From Eubacteriaceae bacterium UBA4266 (GTDB lineage: Bacteria; Bacillota; Clostridia; Eubacteriales; Eubacteriaceae): a stretch of DNA of 20,243 bases. The stretch is from contig DGWE01000071.1 in assembly GCA_002396065.1 (NCBI GenBank), forward strand, positions 1-20,243, written 5' to 3'. The translations under genes and the position numbers were made by a program. The number at the start of each line of letters is the position of its first letter. Positions within the stretch are counted from its first letter, which is position 1. Shown here one piece after another: positions 1 to 8,045 of this stretch. The notes under the pieces were generated by a model. It had not been told where the DNA came from and made no database searches. It saw only the letters and a program-made list of their open reading frames with translations.

Positions 1-20
1 CAAAAACAAAGCAATCAAAT

Positions 21-53
21 AAAAGCTCGTGTCGTACGGCACGAGCTTTTTTT
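21..53 (+). terminator. Intrinsic terminator of the upstream unit
   Basis: Bases 21-31 and 40-50 form a perfect 11-bp stem (AAAAGCTCGTG with CACGAGCTTTT), probably extended by a G-U and a C-G pair around a GTAC loop. A T-run reaches base 53. This is a textbook rho-independent terminator reading rightward, so a + strand gene ends just left of the window. In Firmicutes that gene is often tuf, but nothing here shows it. Confidence 0.9.
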
Positions 54-62
54 GCGGCTGAA

Positions 63-97
63 TTGAAAATAAACTTAATAAAAACTTTAATTTTCAA
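63..97. repeat. A/T-rich inverted repeat upstream of the S10 promoter
   Basis: TTGAAAAT at 63-70 is repeated in inverted form as ATTTTCAA at 90-97, with a 19-nt A/T-rich spacer. The surrounding 54-134 segment is very A/T-rich and lies directly upstream of the -35 box at 135. It could act as an UP element for RNA polymerase alpha or as an operator. It could also be chance in A/T-rich DNA. Confidence 0.35.
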
Positions 98-134
98 CCA
101 CTTTCAAAAAAATTGAGAATTACAAAAAAAAATC

Positions 135-163
135 TTGCCAACATTCGGGGAATGCATTATACT
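135..163 (+). promoter_or_regulatory. Sigma-A-type promoter of the S10 operon
   Basis: TTGCCA (135-140) and TATACT (158-163) are separated by exactly 17 nt. Both boxes match the housekeeping consensus at five of six positions. Transcription should start near base 170, leaving a leader of about 220 nt before rpsJ. This is the only strong promoter seen before the ribosomal cluster, so it probably drives the S10-spc-alpha genes as one long unit, helped by internal promoters. Confidence 0.8.
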
Positions 164-169
164 AGTCAA

Positions 170-388
170 AGTTGGCTGTCTGCGATGAACCAAGATATTG
201 CTGTTACTAATTCAGGTCATTCTTGGGGAGTATGTCACGATCTATGAATCGGGCGACGATCATCACCGTCAAAAAGATGAGCAAATTCGCTCGCTTTTTT
301 TAAGACAGTGACTTTAAACACCCGGACGGGTGGGTGATGATACAGCAACACCTAAACACTTTATTATTTAAGGAGGATTGTTTCAGGT
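170..388 (+). promoter_or_regulatory. Structured 5' leader of the S10 operon with attenuator-like hairpin
   Basis: This long untranslated leader contains several predicted pairings. CCAAGA 190-195 can pair with TCTTGG 221-226. A terminator-like hairpin spans 271-302: AAAAAG 271-276 pairs with CTTTTT 294-299, GAGC 279-282 with GCTC 289-292, the loop is AAATTC, one A is bulged, and T continues to 302. CACCC 319-323 pairs with GGGTG 328-332. A 9-bp closing helix joins 259-267 to 333-341. The rpsJ Shine-Dalgarno site AAGGAGGA follows at 370-377. The arrangement suggests transcription attenuation or feedback by a ribosomal protein (L4 does this in gammaproteobacteria). The ligand is unknown, and no T-box motif is present. 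Confidence 0.55.
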
Positions 389-697
389 ATGAGCAACCAA
401 AAAATTAGAATTCGTTTAAAGGCTTTTGATCACGTTTTGCTTGATCAGTCAGCGAAACGCATCGTCGAAACGGCGAACCGCACAGGCGCAGCTGTTTCCG
501 GTCCGGTGCCGCTGCCGACAGAAAAGCAGATTGTGACCATCTTGAGAGCTGTACACAAGTACAAGGATTCAAGAGAACAGTTTGAAATCAGAACTCATAA
601 GCGTCTGATCGATATCGTTAACCCAACACCGAAAACTGTTGACGCGCTGATGCGCCTTAACCTTCCTTCCGGCGTTGATATCGAAATCAAACTATAA
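389..697 (+). CDS. rpsJ: 30S ribosomal protein S10
   Basis: The 102-residue product has the normal length for S10. It carries recognisable family sequence such as [10 protein letters not shown] near the N terminus and the central GPVPLPTEK loop, which reaches into the 30S head. S10 binds 16S rRNA in the head beside S3 and S14. As NusE it also partners NusB in transcription antitermination. The ATG is preceded by AAGGAGGA at 370-377. It is the first gene of the cluster, behind the long leader, so leader-mediated control would set expression of everything downstream. Confidence 0.98.
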   Translation: MSNQKIRIRLKAFDHVLLDQSAKRIVETANRTGAAVSGPVPLPTEKQIVTILRAVHKYKDSREQFEIRTHKRLIDIVNPTPKTVDALMRLNLPSGVDIEIKL

Positions 698-726
698 AGA
701 AGCTTTTACAGCGAACCAAGAATTAT

Positions 727-742
727 GATCGCGAAAGCGATC
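727..742 (+). other. Intergenic GNRA-loop hairpin before rplC
   Basis: GATCGC (727-732), the loop GAAA and GCGATC (737-742) make a perfect 6-bp stem capped by a GNRA tetraloop. It ends 9 nt before the rplC Shine-Dalgarno sequence AGGAGG (751-756). It could stabilise the mRNA, set rplC translation or bind a protein. No T-run follows, so it is not a terminator. Confidence 0.5.
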
Positions 743-760
743 CAATGATCAGGAGGAAAT

Positions 761-1396
761 ATGAAAAAAGCGATTATCGGTAAAAAAATCGGCATGACGC
801 AGATTTTTAAAGAAGACGGAACCGTTGTTCCGGTGACAGTTGTCGAAGCTGGTCCCTGCACAGTCGTACAGAAGAAGACCGTAGAAACCGACGGCTACGA
901 TGCAGTTCAGCTCGCATTTGGCGACATCAAAGAAAAGAATGTCACCAAGCCAGTCAAAGGTCACTTCGACAAGTACGGCGTAAAATACGCACGCGTCCTT
1001 CGCGAATTCAGACTGGACGACTGCAGCGCACTTGAACCGGGTCAGGAACTCAAGGCTGACGTTTTTGAAGTCGGCGATCATGTTGATGTTTCAGGCCGTT
1101 CAAAAGGTAAAGGATACGCTGGCGCGATCAAGCGCTGGGGACAGCAGAGAGGGCCAATGGCTCACGGTTCTAAATACCACCGTTCAGCGGGTTCTATGGG
1201 TGCTTCTGCCTACCCGTCACGCGTTCCGAAGGATAAACACATGGCCGGCCAGATGGGGAATAAAAATGTCACAACATTGAACCTTGAAGTGGTGTCTGTC
1301 GACGCAGAAAACAATCTGTTATTGATTAAGGGCGCTATTCCTGGCTCGAAGGGTTCTGTGGTTTCCGTAAAGAGCAGCGTCAAGGTTGCTGAATAA
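761..1396 (+). CDS. rplC: 50S ribosomal protein L3
   Basis: L3 is an early-assembly 23S rRNA-binding protein whose long loop reaches toward the peptidyl transferase centre. The 211-residue product is full length. It starts [16 protein letters not shown], the standard L3 N terminus, and holds the conserved [13 protein letters not shown] segment followed by [20 protein letters not shown], which marks the loop. The ATG sits 4 nt after AGGAGG. It lies 63 nt after rpsJ, and that gap contains a GNRA hairpin. Confidence 0.98.
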   Translation: MKKAIIGKKIGMTQIFKEDGTVVPVTVVEAGPCTVVQKKTVETDGYDAVQLAFGDIKEKNVTKPVKGHFDKYGVKYARVLREFRLDDCSALEPGQELKADVFEVGDHVDVSGRSKGKGYAGAIKRWGQQRGPMAHGSKYHRSAGSMGASAYPSRVPKDKHMAGQMGNKNVTTLNLEVVSVDAENNLLLIKGAIPGSKGSVVSVKSSVKVAE

Positions 1397-1413
1397 CGAC
1401 AGGAGGAAATCAA

Positions 1414-2034
1414 ATGCCAAAAATCGATATTTTAGATACAAAAGGAAATGTTGTCGGCAATACCGAACTGAGCGAACGGGTCTTCGGCATCGAACCGAAT
1501 GAACCGGTTGTTCACCAGGTTGTTGTGGCACAGTTAGCCAATAAACGCCAGGGCACAAAGGGCAGCAAAACCCGTTCAGAAGTCCGCGGAGGCGGCAGAA
1601 AACCATGGCGTCAGAAGGGTACAGGCCGCGCACGTGCGGGCTCCAGCCGTTCACCATTGTGGATCGGCGGGGGCGTGATCTTCGCACCGAAGAGCCGCGA
1701 CTACAGCAAAAAGGTCAACAAGAAGGTCAAGAATTTGGCTATGCGTTCCGTCTTCTCTGCAAAGACAGCAGATCAGGAACTCAGAGTTGTTGACGCTTTC
1801 GATTTTGCAGCACCGAAGACAAAGGATATGGTCGCCGCACTGGATGCCCTCAATGCGAAAAACGCACTGATCGTCACTCCGGAAAAGGACGTGACTGTTT
1901 ATCTGTCAGCCCGCAACATCACAAAGGTTCAGGCCACAACTGTTTCTGAACTCAATGTTTACGACATGCTCAAATACGATGTGCTTGTCCTCACAAAAGA
2001 TGCGCTCGCTAAGATTGAGGAGGTATATGCATAA
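1414..2034 (+). CDS. rplD: 50S ribosomal protein L4
   Basis: The 206-residue L4 has the extended tunnel loop at about residues 45-90, including [18 protein letters not shown]. This loop lines the constriction of the peptide exit tunnel and is where macrolide-resistance changes occur in other bacteria; the sequence looks wild-type here. In gammaproteobacteria L4 represses the S10 operon through its leader. Whether it does so here is unknown, but it is the obvious candidate ligand for the leader at 170-388. The start follows AGGAGG by 6-7 nt. The stop shares one base with the rplW start (TAATG). Confidence 0.98.
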   Translation: MPKIDILDTKGNVVGNTELSERVFGIEPNEPVVHQVVVAQLANKRQGTKGSKTRSEVRGGGRKPWRQKGTGRARAGSSRSPLWIGGGVIFAPKSRDYSKKVNKKVKNLAMRSVFSAKTADQELRVVDAFDFAAPKTKDMVAALDALNAKNALIVTPEKDVTVYLSARNITKVQATTVSELNVYDMLKYDVLVLTKDALAKIEEVYA

Positions 2035-2324
2035 TGAAAGATCCTCGCGATATTATCATCAGTCCGATCATCTCTGAAAAGAGCATGGATCAAACCGAAG
2101 AAAAGAAATATTCATTCAAGGTTGCGAAGGACGCCAACAAGATCGAAATCCGCAACGCAGTCGAAGAAATTTTTGATGTCAAGGTCCAGAAGGTGTTCAC
2201 GATGAACATGAAGGGCAAAAGAGTCCGCCGCGGTTACACCGTCGGCAAGAAACCGGACTGGAAAAAAGCCATCGTCAAATTGACAGATGACAGCAAGACC
2301 ATCGAATTCTTCGAAGGGGTCTAA
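2034..2324 (+). CDS. rplW: 50S ribosomal protein L23
   Basis: L23 sits at the peptide tunnel exit and is the docking site for trigger factor and signal recognition particle. The 96-residue product is family length and starts [18 protein letters not shown]. Glu15 in the SEK motif matches the glutamate that contacts trigger factor in E. coli (Glu18). The Shine-Dalgarno site GGAGGT (2019-2024) lies inside the end of rplD, and the TAATG junction indicates translational coupling. Confidence 0.98.
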   Translation: MKDPRDIIISPIISEKSMDQTEEKKYSFKVAKDANKIEIRNAVEEIFDVKVQKVFTMNMKGKRVRRGYTVGKKPDWKKAIVKLTDDSKTIEFFEGV

Positions 2325-2370
2325 TCCCTTTACCCGATAAGCAAAAGATATTAAAGGAGATTTGCGAATA

Positions 2371-3204
2371 ATGGGAATTAAAAAATACAAACCGACGTCA
2401 CCAGGCCGACGCAACATGAGCGTCAACACCTATGACGAAGTTACAAAGAAAGAACCAGAAAAATCCTTACTGACGAAGGTTAAGAAAAACGGCGGCCGCA
2501 ACGTCTACGGCAGAATCACTGTCCGTCACAAGGGCGGCGGCGCAAAGCGCAAATACCGTATTATCGACTTCAAACGCGATAAATACAATGTACCGGGCAA
2601 GGTTGTCGGCATCGAATACGATCCGAACCGCACCGCGAACATCGCACTGATCCAGTACGCAGACGGCGAAAAACGCTACATCCTCGCTCCGCTGCGCTTA
2701 CAGCCGGGTATGACCGTCCTCTCATCTGACGATGCAGACATCAAGGTCGGCAACTGCCTGCCGCTGGCTAACATTCCAGTTGGTACATACGTACACAACA
2801 TCGAATTCAAGCCGGGCAAGGGCGGCCAGATGGCCCGCTCCGCAGGCTCCAGCGCACAGCTGATGGCGAAGGAAAACGACTATGCGACCCTGAGACTTCC
2901 GTCAGGCGAAATGAGAATGGTCCGTTTGGAATGCCACGCCACAATCGGTATTGTCGGCAACCTCGATCATCAGAATGTCCGAATCGGTAAAGCAGGCCGT
3001 AAACGTCACATGGGTATCCGCCCAACGGTCCGCGGTTCTGTTATGAACCCGAACGACCACCCGCATGGTGGTGGGGAAGGCCGCGCACCAGTTGGTCGTC
3101 CAGGACCTGTTACCCCTTGGGGTAAACCGGCATTGGGTTACAAGACCCGCAAGAAGAGAAAGCAATCTGATAAGCTGATTGTCAGACGCCGCAATGCCAA
3201 GTAA
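2371..3204 (+). CDS. rplB: 50S ribosomal protein L2
   Basis: L2 is among the most conserved large-subunit proteins. It binds 23S rRNA near the peptidyl transferase centre and is needed for subunit joining. The 277-residue product begins [17 protein letters not shown] and contains the signature [14 protein letters not shown], with His230 and His232 in the region of the functionally important E. coli His229, then [12 protein letters not shown] chose the ATG at 2371 over an in-frame TTG at 2362. AAAGGAGA ends at 2360, which leaves normal spacing to the ATG but one base to the TTG, and MGIKKYKP is the usual family start. Confidence 0.98.
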   Translation: MGIKKYKPTSPGRRNMSVNTYDEVTKKEPEKSLLTKVKKNGGRNVYGRITVRHKGGGAKRKYRIIDFKRDKYNVPGKVVGIEYDPNRTANIALIQYADGEKRYILAPLRLQPGMTVLSSDDADIKVGNCLPLANIPVGTYVHNIEFKPGKGGQMARSAGSSAQLMAKENDYATLRLPSGEMRMVRLECHATIGIVGNLDHQNVRIGKAGRKRHMGIRPTVRGSVMNPNDHPHGGGEGRAPVGRPGPVTPWGKPALGYKTRKKRKQSDKLIVRRRNAK

Positions 3205-3218
3205 CGAGGAGGAATAGA

Positions 3219-3497
3219 ATGAGTCGATCATTAAAGAAAGGGCCTTTCGTTGAAGAAAGACTTTTAAAAAGAATTGAAGAAATGAACGAAAAGGGTGAAA
3301 AGAAAGTCGTCAAGACTTGGTCCCGTTCATCCACTATTTTCCCTCAGTTTGTTGGACACACCATCGCAGTTCACGACGGCCGTAAACACGTGCCGGTTTA
3401 CTGCACAGAAGATATGGTTGGCCACAAATTGGGTGAATTTGCACCGACCCGTACATTCAGAGGTCACGCTGGCGCAAAGAAGACCGCTGCGCAATAA
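3219..3497 (+). CDS. rpsS: 30S ribosomal protein S19
   Basis: S19 forms a complex with S13 in the 30S head and contacts the A-site tRNA region and intersubunit bridges. The 92-residue product starts [11 protein letters not shown] and contains [22 protein letters not shown] and [10 protein letters not shown], all hallmark stretches. A strong GAGGAGG sits just after the rplB stop, with a 14-nt intergenic gap. Nothing is unusual. Confidence 0.98.
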   Translation: MSRSLKKGPFVEERLLKRIEEMNEKGEKKVVKTWSRSSTIFPQFVGHTIAVHDGRKHVPVYCTEDMVGHKLGEFAPTRTFRGHAGAKKTAAQ

Positions 3498-3516
3498 GCC
3501 TTAAAGGAGGAAATCA

Positions 3517-3861
3517 ATGGAAGCTAGAGCAACCGCAAAAAACGTCCGTGTTTCATCCAGAAAGGCCAAGCTCGTCGCTGATGCAATCAGAGGCAAGAGC
3601 GTCGGAGAAGCACTTTCGATCTTACAGTTAGCACCGAACAAGGCCGCTAGAATCATCGAAAAGGTCGTACTTTCTGCTTACGCAAACGCGGAAAACAATC
3701 ACAACATGAATACAGACACCCTGTATATCGCTCAGATTTCGGCAAATCAGGGCCCAACTTTGAAACGCTGGAAGGCAGGTCCACAGGGCCGCGCATTCCC
3801 GATCAAAAAGAGAACGTCCATCATCACTGCCGTTTTAAAAGAAGCAGATTCTAATGAATAA
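3517..3861 (+). CDS. rplV: 50S ribosomal protein L22
   Basis: L22 spans the large subunit; its beta-hairpin forms the exit tunnel constriction together with L4. The 114-residue product starts MEARATAKNVRVSSRKAKLV. The tunnel hairpin lies at about residues 80-100 (LKRWKAGPQGRAFPIKKRTS). No insertion or deletion typical of macrolide-resistance alleles is visible in the hairpin. AAAGGAGGAAA lies just upstream of the ATG. Confidence 0.97.
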   Translation: MEARATAKNVRVSSRKAKLVADAIRGKSVGEALSILQLAPNKAARIIEKVVLSAYANAENNHNMNTDTLYIAQISANQGPTLKRWKAGPQGRAFPIKKRTSIITAVLKEADSNE

Positions 3862-3878
3862 TTAGGGGGTAAATCAAT

Positions 3879-4607
3879 TTGGGTCAAAAAGTAAACGCAT
3901 TTGGTTTTCGCGTAGGCGTCATCAAAGACTGGAATGCCAAATGGTATGCGAATGATAGAGATTTCGCTGACAACCTGATCGAAGACAACAAGCTTCGCAA
4001 ATACATTAAGAAAAGCCAGTTCCAGGCTGGTGTTTCCAACATTGTCATCGAAAGATTCGGAAACAAAGTCAGAATTCACATTTACACCGCTAAACCGGGG
4101 ATGATCATCGGCCGCGGCGGCGCAGGCATCGAAGCCCTCCGCCTCGAACTTGAAAAGATGATCAAAAAGACGGTTTACATCAATATTGTTGAAGTCAAGA
4201 ACATCGACATGGATGCGCAGCTCGTCGCTGAAAACATTGCCGGCCAGCTCGAAAGAAGAATTTCTTTCAGACGTGCGATGAAACAATGTATCCAGAGAAC
4301 CATGCGCGCCGGCGCAAAGGGAATCAAGACACTGGTTTCCGGCCGTTTGAACGGTGCAGAAATGGCGAGAAAAGAAGGCTACGCACAGGGCAATGTGCCG
4401 CTGCAGACCCTTCGTGCTGACATTTCCTACGGTTTTGCAGAAGCAGACACCACTTACGGAAAAATCGGCGTCAAAGTCTGGATCAACAAGGGCGAAATTT
4501 TAACCGGCCGTGAAGATATTCTGGCCGAAGCTCAGAAAGCTGACGACAAACGCGGGGGAAGAAAGAACAATAACCGCCGCAAGGCAGCACCCCGCACTGA
4601 TGCGTAA
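3879..4607 (+). CDS. rpsC: 30S ribosomal protein S3
   Basis: S3 lies at the mRNA entry channel and contributes to ribosomal helicase activity. The 242-residue protein begins with the family [13 protein letters not shown]. It has a type II KH RNA-binding domain with GMIIGRGG at residues 74-81, and an arginine-rich segment [13 protein letters not shown] that corresponds to the entry-channel basic patch. The C terminus is a basic tail rich in Arg and Asn. The start is TTG at 3879, supported by AGGGGGT at 3864-3870 and by alignment of the N terminus (the residue after Met is the conserved GQKV); no ATG is available nearby. Confidence 0.97.
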   Translation: MGQKVNAFGFRVGVIKDWNAKWYANDRDFADNLIEDNKLRKYIKKSQFQAGVSNIVIERFGNKVRIHIYTAKPGMIIGRGGAGIEALRLELEKMIKKTVYINIVEVKNIDMDAQLVAENIAGQLERRISFRRAMKQCIQRTMRAGAKGIKTLVSGRLNGAEMARKEGYAQGNVPLQTLRADISYGFAEADTTYGKIGVKVWINKGEILTGREDILAEAQKADDKRGGRKNNNRRKAAPRTDA

Positions 4608-4621
4608 AGGAGGATGTTGAG

Positions 4622-5056
4622 ATGTTAATGCCTAAGCGCGTAAAACGCAGAAAACAACATAGAGGCCGCATGAAGGGCAAGGCCATGCGCGGCAACACCG
4701 TTTCATACGGCGATTTTGGCATCCAGGCTCTGGAACCGGCATGGATCACTTCAAACCAGATTGAAGCAGCCCGTGTCGCCATGACCAGATACACCCGCCG
4801 CGGTGGTAAAGTTTGGATCAAGATTTTCCCGGACAAGCCTGTTACAGCTCAGCCGGCTGAAACACGTATGGGTAAAGGGAAAGGTTCACCGGAATACTGG
4901 GTAGCTGTTGTCAAACCCGGCCGCGTGATGTTCGAAATTGGCGGCATTCCGGAAGCACAGGCAAAGGAAGCTCTGCGCTTGGCGCAGCACAAACTGCCAA
5001 TTAAAACAAAGGTCATCAAAAAGGTTGACCAGGAAGCAGCAGGTGAAAACGCATGA
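4622..5056 (+). CDS. rplP: 50S ribosomal protein L16
   Basis: L16 organises the A-site and elongation-factor binding region of the large subunit and joins late in assembly. The 144-residue product starts [19 protein letters not shown]. It carries the [20 protein letters not shown] loop (residues 81-100) that approaches the peptidyl transferase centre. AAAGGAGG lies about 10 nt before the ATG. The stop codon overlaps the rpmC start (ATGA), so the two are translationally coupled. Confidence 0.98.
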   Translation: MLMPKRVKRRKQHRGRMKGKAMRGNTVSYGDFGIQALEPAWITSNQIEAARVAMTRYTRRGGKVWIKIFPDKPVTAQPAETRMGKGKGSPEYWVAVVKPGRVMFEIGGIPEAQAKEALRLAQHKLPIKTKVIKKVDQEAAGENA

Positions 5057-5262
5057 GCAAGCAGATTAAAGAATTAAGAAGTCTTAACGATACAGAATTG
5101 AATGCGAAATTAGCAGATCTGAAAGAAGAACTGTTCAATTTGCGTTTTCAAAGTGTAACGGGTCAGCTCGAAAATCCGATGCGGATTCGGGAAGTCAAGA
5201 AGACTTACGCCCGTATTCAAACCATTTTGACAGAACGCAAAATGGGGATTAACCAGGCATAA
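5053..5262 (+). CDS. rpmC: 50S ribosomal protein L29
   Basis: L29 is a small helical-hairpin protein near the tunnel exit beside L23, where it helps form the trigger factor docking surface. The 69-residue product has the family pattern: [14 protein letters not shown], then [19 protein letters not shown], then [18 protein letters not shown]. The ATG overlaps the rplP stop by four bases (ATGA), with a weak AGGTGA Shine-Dalgarno site inside rplP. Translation therefore probably depends on ribosomes finishing rplP. Confidence 0.97.
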   Translation: MSKQIKELRSLNDTELNAKLADLKEELFNLRFQSVTGQLENPMRIREVKKTYARIQTILTERKMGINQA

Positions 5263-5278
5263 GAAGGAAGGATAGCTG

Positions 5279-5533
5279 ATGGAACGTAATGAAAGAAAAA
5301 CGCGAATCGGTAAAGTTGTCAGCGACAAGATGGACAAAACAGTCGTTGTCGCCATCGAAACTTTTAAAAAGCATCCGCTCTACAAGAAACGCGTAAAAGA
5401 TACAGTTAAATTTAAAGCTCACGACGAAAACAACGAATGCCATGTCGGTGATACCGTTAAATGCATGGAAACCAGAAAGCTCAGCAAGGACAAAAACTGG
5501 CGAGTTGTTGAAATTGTCGAAAAGGCATTATAA
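5279..5533 (+). CDS. rpsQ: 30S ribosomal protein S17
   Basis: S17 is a primary 16S rRNA-binding OB-fold protein of the 30S body. The 84-residue product holds the hallmark [19 protein letters not shown] and [19 protein letters not shown], and ends [13 protein letters not shown]. The start follows AGAAGGAAGGA, a somewhat weaker ribosome-binding site than its neighbours have. It is the last gene of the classical S10 set, and rplN follows after 20 nt with no visible terminator or promoter, so transcription should continue into the spc set. Confidence 0.97.
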   Translation: MERNERKTRIGKVVSDKMDKTVVVAIETFKKHPLYKKRVKDTVKFKAHDENNECHVGDTVKCMETRKLSKDKNWRVVEIVEKAL

Positions 5534-5553
5534 TTACTACGGAGGTATCAGAG

Positions 5554-5922
5554 ATGATTCAACAAGAAACAAGATTGAAGGTCGCTGATAACACAGGTGC
5601 AAAGGAACTGCTCTGCATCCGTGTACTCGGTGGTTCTGGCAGACGCTATGCCAATATCGGAGATGTCATTGTCGCTTCAGTTAAAAGCGCAACCCCAGGC
5701 GGCGACGTCAAAAAAGGCGACGTGGTCAAGGCTGTGGTTGTTCGTTCAAAACGCGGTGTCCGCCGCAACGACGGTTCTTACATCAAATTCGACCAGAACG
5801 CAGCCGTTCTGATCAACGACGACAAGAACCCGCGCGGAACCCGTATTTTCGGGCCTGTTGCCAGAGAATTACGCGATAAGAAATACATGAGAATCGTGTC
5901 TTTGGCTCCTGAAGTAATTTAA
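5554..5922 (+). CDS. rplN: 50S ribosomal protein L14
   Basis: L14 is a beta-barrel protein on the 50S interface. It forms bridges to 16S rRNA and is the binding site of the silencing factor RsfS. The 122-residue product is exactly family length, starts [33 protein letters not shown] and contains [20 protein letters not shown]. It is the first gene of the classical spc set, but only 20 nt separate it from rpsQ. Confidence 0.98.
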   Translation: MIQQETRLKVADNTGAKELLCIRVLGGSGRRYANIGDVIVASVKSATPGGDVKKGDVVKAVVVRSKRGVRRNDGSYIKFDQNAAVLINDDKNPRGTRIFGPVARELRDKKYMRIVSLAPEVI

Positions 5923-5934
5923 GGAGGTTTCCAG

Positions 5935-6258
5935 ATGACAAGAAAATTACATGTAAAGACAGGGGATAACGTTCAGGTTATTTCCGGTAAAGACCTTGGC
6001 AAAACAGGCAAAGTCATTGCAGTTGATTTCGAAAACGCCCGCGTAAAGGTCGAAGGTGTCAACATTCAGACCAAGCACAAGAAAGCCAATCAGGCGATGC
6101 AGCAGGGCAGCATTGTAAAACAGGAAGGCTTCATCGACGCTTCCAACGTTTTACTTTTCTGCGACAAATGCGGTAAAGGCGTGCGCACTGGGATCAAAGT
6201 CAACGAAGATGGCTCCAAAGTCCGTGTATGTAAGAAATGCGGCACGGAACTTGATTAA
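5935..6258 (+). CDS. rplX: 50S ribosomal protein L24, zinc-ribbon (C+) form
   Basis: L24 initiates 50S assembly and later sits at the tunnel exit. The N-terminal KOW motif is visible ([20 protein letters not shown], residues 8-27). The 107-residue protein ends with two CxxC pairs, Cys76/Cys79 and Cys99/Cys102, which likely bind zinc. Many bacteria, Bacillus subtilis among them, have replaced these cysteines. AAGGAGG lies directly downstream of the rplN stop and serves as the ribosome-binding site. Confidence 0.97.
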   Translation: MTRKLHVKTGDNVQVISGKDLGKTGKVIAVDFENARVKVEGVNIQTKHKKANQAMQQGSIVKQEGFIDASNVLLFCDKCGKGVRTGIKVNEDGSKVRVCKKCGTELD

Positions 6259-6272
6259 TAGAGGAGTACACA

Positions 6273-6812
6273 ATGACAAGACTGAAAGATAAATATGTGA
6301 ATGAAGCCGTTCCTGCACTGAAGGAAAAATTCGGCTACAAAAACCCGATGCAGGTTCCAAAACTGGTTAAAGTCGTGATCAACATGGGTCTCGGCGATTG
6401 CAAAGACAACTCCAAGCTGCTCGAAGCAGCGGTCAATGATCTGAGCATCATCAGCGGCCAGCATCCAATCGTAACCAAGGCTAAAAAATCCGTTGCTAAC
6501 TTCAAGGTTCGTGAAGGACAGAGCGTCGGCGCAAAGGTGACTCTGCGTGCAGACAGAATGTACGAATTCTGCGATAAGCTCTTCAACGTCGCCCTCCCGC
6601 GTGTCCGCGACTTCCACGGCTTGAACAACCACTCATTCGATGGCCGCGGCAACTACGCTTTCGGGATCCGCGAACAGCTGATCTTCCCGGAAATCGAATA
6701 CGACAAGGTTGAAGCCGTCCGCGGGATGGACATCATGTTCGTCACAACGGCTCAGACTGACGAAGAAGCACACGAATTGTTGGCACAGCTTGGCTTGCCT
6801 TTTGAAAGATAG
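6273..6812 (+). CDS. rplE: 50S ribosomal protein L5
   Basis: L5 binds 5S rRNA with L18 in the central protuberance and contacts P-site tRNA. The 179-residue protein is family length. Marker segments are [56 protein letters not shown] followed by [12 protein letters not shown], and a C-terminal [19 protein letters not shown]. The Shine-Dalgarno site is a modest GAGGAG at 6261-6266. Nothing is unusual. Confidence 0.98.
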   Translation: MTRLKDKYVNEAVPALKEKFGYKNPMQVPKLVKVVINMGLGDCKDNSKLLEAAVNDLSIISGQHPIVTKAKKSVANFKVREGQSVGAKVTLRADRMYEFCDKLFNVALPRVRDFHGLNNHSFDGRGNYAFGIREQLIFPEIEYDKVEAVRGMDIMFVTTAQTDEEAHELLAQLGLPFER

Positions 6813-6823
6813 GAGAATCATTC

Positions 6824-7009
6824 ATGGCAAAAACATCAATGAAGGTGAAACAGCAGCGCAAGCAGAAGTATTCCACAAGAGAATACAATCGCTGCCGTAT
6901 TTGCGGAAGACCGCACGGTTATTTGAGAAAATACGGGATTTGCAGAATCTGCTTCAGAGAATTAGCCTACAAGGGAGAAATTCCAGGCGTTCGCAAAGCC
7001 AGCTGGTAA
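6824..7009 (+). CDS. rpsN: 30S ribosomal protein S14, zinc type (S14Z)
   Basis: S14 completes the 30S head next to S3 and S10. This is the short 61-residue form: Cys24-X2-Cys27 and Cys40-X2-Cys43 form a complete zinc site, and the protein ends GVRKASW. The longer zinc-free paralogue that some Firmicutes induce under zinc starvation is not in this window. The ATG is 11 nt after the rplE stop, with a GGAG site at the junction. Confidence 0.98.
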   Translation: MAKTSMKVKQQRKQKYSTREYNRCRICGRPHGYLRKYGICRICFRELAYKGEIPGVRKASW

Positions 7010-7038
7010 TACGGATTTAGGAACAAGGAGGAACAAGC

Positions 7039-7437
7039 ATGTCAATGACTGATCCAATCGCAGATATGCTCACGAGAATCAGAAATGCCAATACCGCAGG
7101 CCACGCGTCTGTCGAAATCCCGGCATCTAAAGAAAAAAAAGCTATTCTTAAAATTCTCCTCGATGAAGGCTATATCGAAAAGTACGAAACAATTGATAAT
7201 GGCAATCAGGGGAATATCAAAGTCACACTGAAATACGGCGAAGACAAGAGCCGTGTTATCGCAGGACTGAAGCGCATTTCCAAGCCGGGGCTGCGCGTCT
7301 ATGTCGGTAAAGAAGATGTGCCGAAGGTATTAAATGGCTTGGGTGTTGCCATCATGTCGACATCCAAAGGCGTGATCACGGATAAGGAAGCCAGAAAAGC
7401 AGGCGTCGGCGGCGAAGTTGTCTGCTACGTCTGGTAA
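7039..7437 (+). CDS. rpsH: 30S ribosomal protein S8
   Basis: S8 is a primary binder of 16S rRNA helix 21 in the 30S platform; in E. coli it represses the spc operon. The 132-residue product starts [18 protein letters not shown] and ends with the conserved [20 protein letters not shown] followed by VVCYVW. AAGGAGGA precedes the ATG. An A8 run early in the gene (7133-7140) keeps frame. Whether S8 regulates the cluster here cannot be seen. Confidence 0.98.
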   Translation: MSMTDPIADMLTRIRNANTAGHASVEIPASKEKKAILKILLDEGYIEKYETIDNGNQGNIKVTLKYGEDKSRVIAGLKRISKPGLRVYVGKEDVPKVLNGLGVAIMSTSKGVITDKEARKAGVGGEVVCYVW

Positions 7438-7457
7438 GCGTATCTGAGGAGGAAATT

Positions 7458-7991
7458 ATGTCAAGAATCGGGAATGCACCGGTTGTAATTCCAGACGGTG
7501 TCGACATCAAAATCGACGGTCACGTCATTACCGTTAAAGGACCGAAGGGCACTTTAACCCGCGAATTACACCCAGACATTACAGCTAAACAGGAAGATAA
7601 AGAAATCATTGTCACCAGACCATCTGACGACAAATTCCATAAAGCAATCCACGGCACCACCAGAGCGCTGATCCACAACATGGTCGTCGGCGTCAGCCAA
7701 GGATTTGAAAAGAAAATGGAAATCAGCGGGGTTGGTTGGAGAGCACAGAAGAAGGGCAATAAACTTGTCATGAACTTAGGCTACTCCCATCCTGTTGAAA
7801 TGGAAGATCCGGAAGGAATCGAAACCAAAACCGACGGTCCAAACACCGTCATCGTATCCGGAATCGACAAGGAAGCGGTTGGCGCTTACGCTGCGCTGCT
7901 GCGCTCCAAGAGACCGCCTGAACCTTACAAGGGGCATGGTATCAAGTACGCTGATGAACACATCAGACGTAAGGTCGGGAAGACCGGCTAA
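7458..7991 (+). CDS. rplF: 50S ribosomal protein L6
   Basis: L6 sits near the sarcin-ricin loop and the factor-binding region. The 177-residue protein has its two similar domains: the N-terminal [20 protein letters not shown] with VTVKGPKG-like strands, and the C-terminal [25 protein letters not shown]. It ends with the hallmark [15 protein letters not shown] segment (here [13 protein letters not shown]). The stop codon lies within the left arm of a hairpin that extends into the rplF-rplR gap. Confidence 0.98.
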   Translation: MSRIGNAPVVIPDGVDIKIDGHVITVKGPKGTLTRELHPDITAKQEDKEIIVTRPSDDKFHKAIHGTTRALIHNMVVGVSQGFEKKMEISGVGWRAQKKGNKLVMNLGYSHPVEMEDPEGIETKTDGPNTVIVSGIDKEAVGAYAALLRSKRPPEPYKGHGIKYADEHIRRKVGKTG

Positions 7992-8009
7992 TTGATCGGC
8001 TGATCGATT
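7990..8009 (+). other. Hairpin overlapping the rplF stop codon
   Basis: AATTGATC (7990-7997) pairs with GATCGATT (8002-8009) through eight base pairs, one of them U-G, around a GGCT loop. The stem includes the last two bases of the rplF TAA. The gap to rplR (54 nt) is longer than most gaps in the cluster. No T-run follows, so a terminator is unlikely; an mRNA-stability or translation-control role is possible. Confidence 0.4.
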
Positions 8010-8045
8010 GAGACTATCTCCACAGGGTAAGAGAAAGGATCACAA

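Noticed and set aside
277..303. Eight-codon frame (MSKFARFF) inside the leader terminator hairpin
   Set aside because: It has no Shine-Dalgarno site, is very short, and its codons are dictated by the stem and the T-run.
304..388. T-box or other known riboswitch in the S10 leader
   Set aside because: The T-box sequence is absent, and no conserved core of a common metabolite riboswitch is recognisable.
2362..2370. TTG as upstream start for rplB
   Set aside because: It is one base from the Shine-Dalgarno site; the ATG at 2371 has proper spacing and matches the family N terminus.
7131..7142. A8 run in rpsH as a programmed frameshift site
   Set aside because: The S8 frame is intact on both sides and of normal length; no alternative product or stimulatory structure is apparent.
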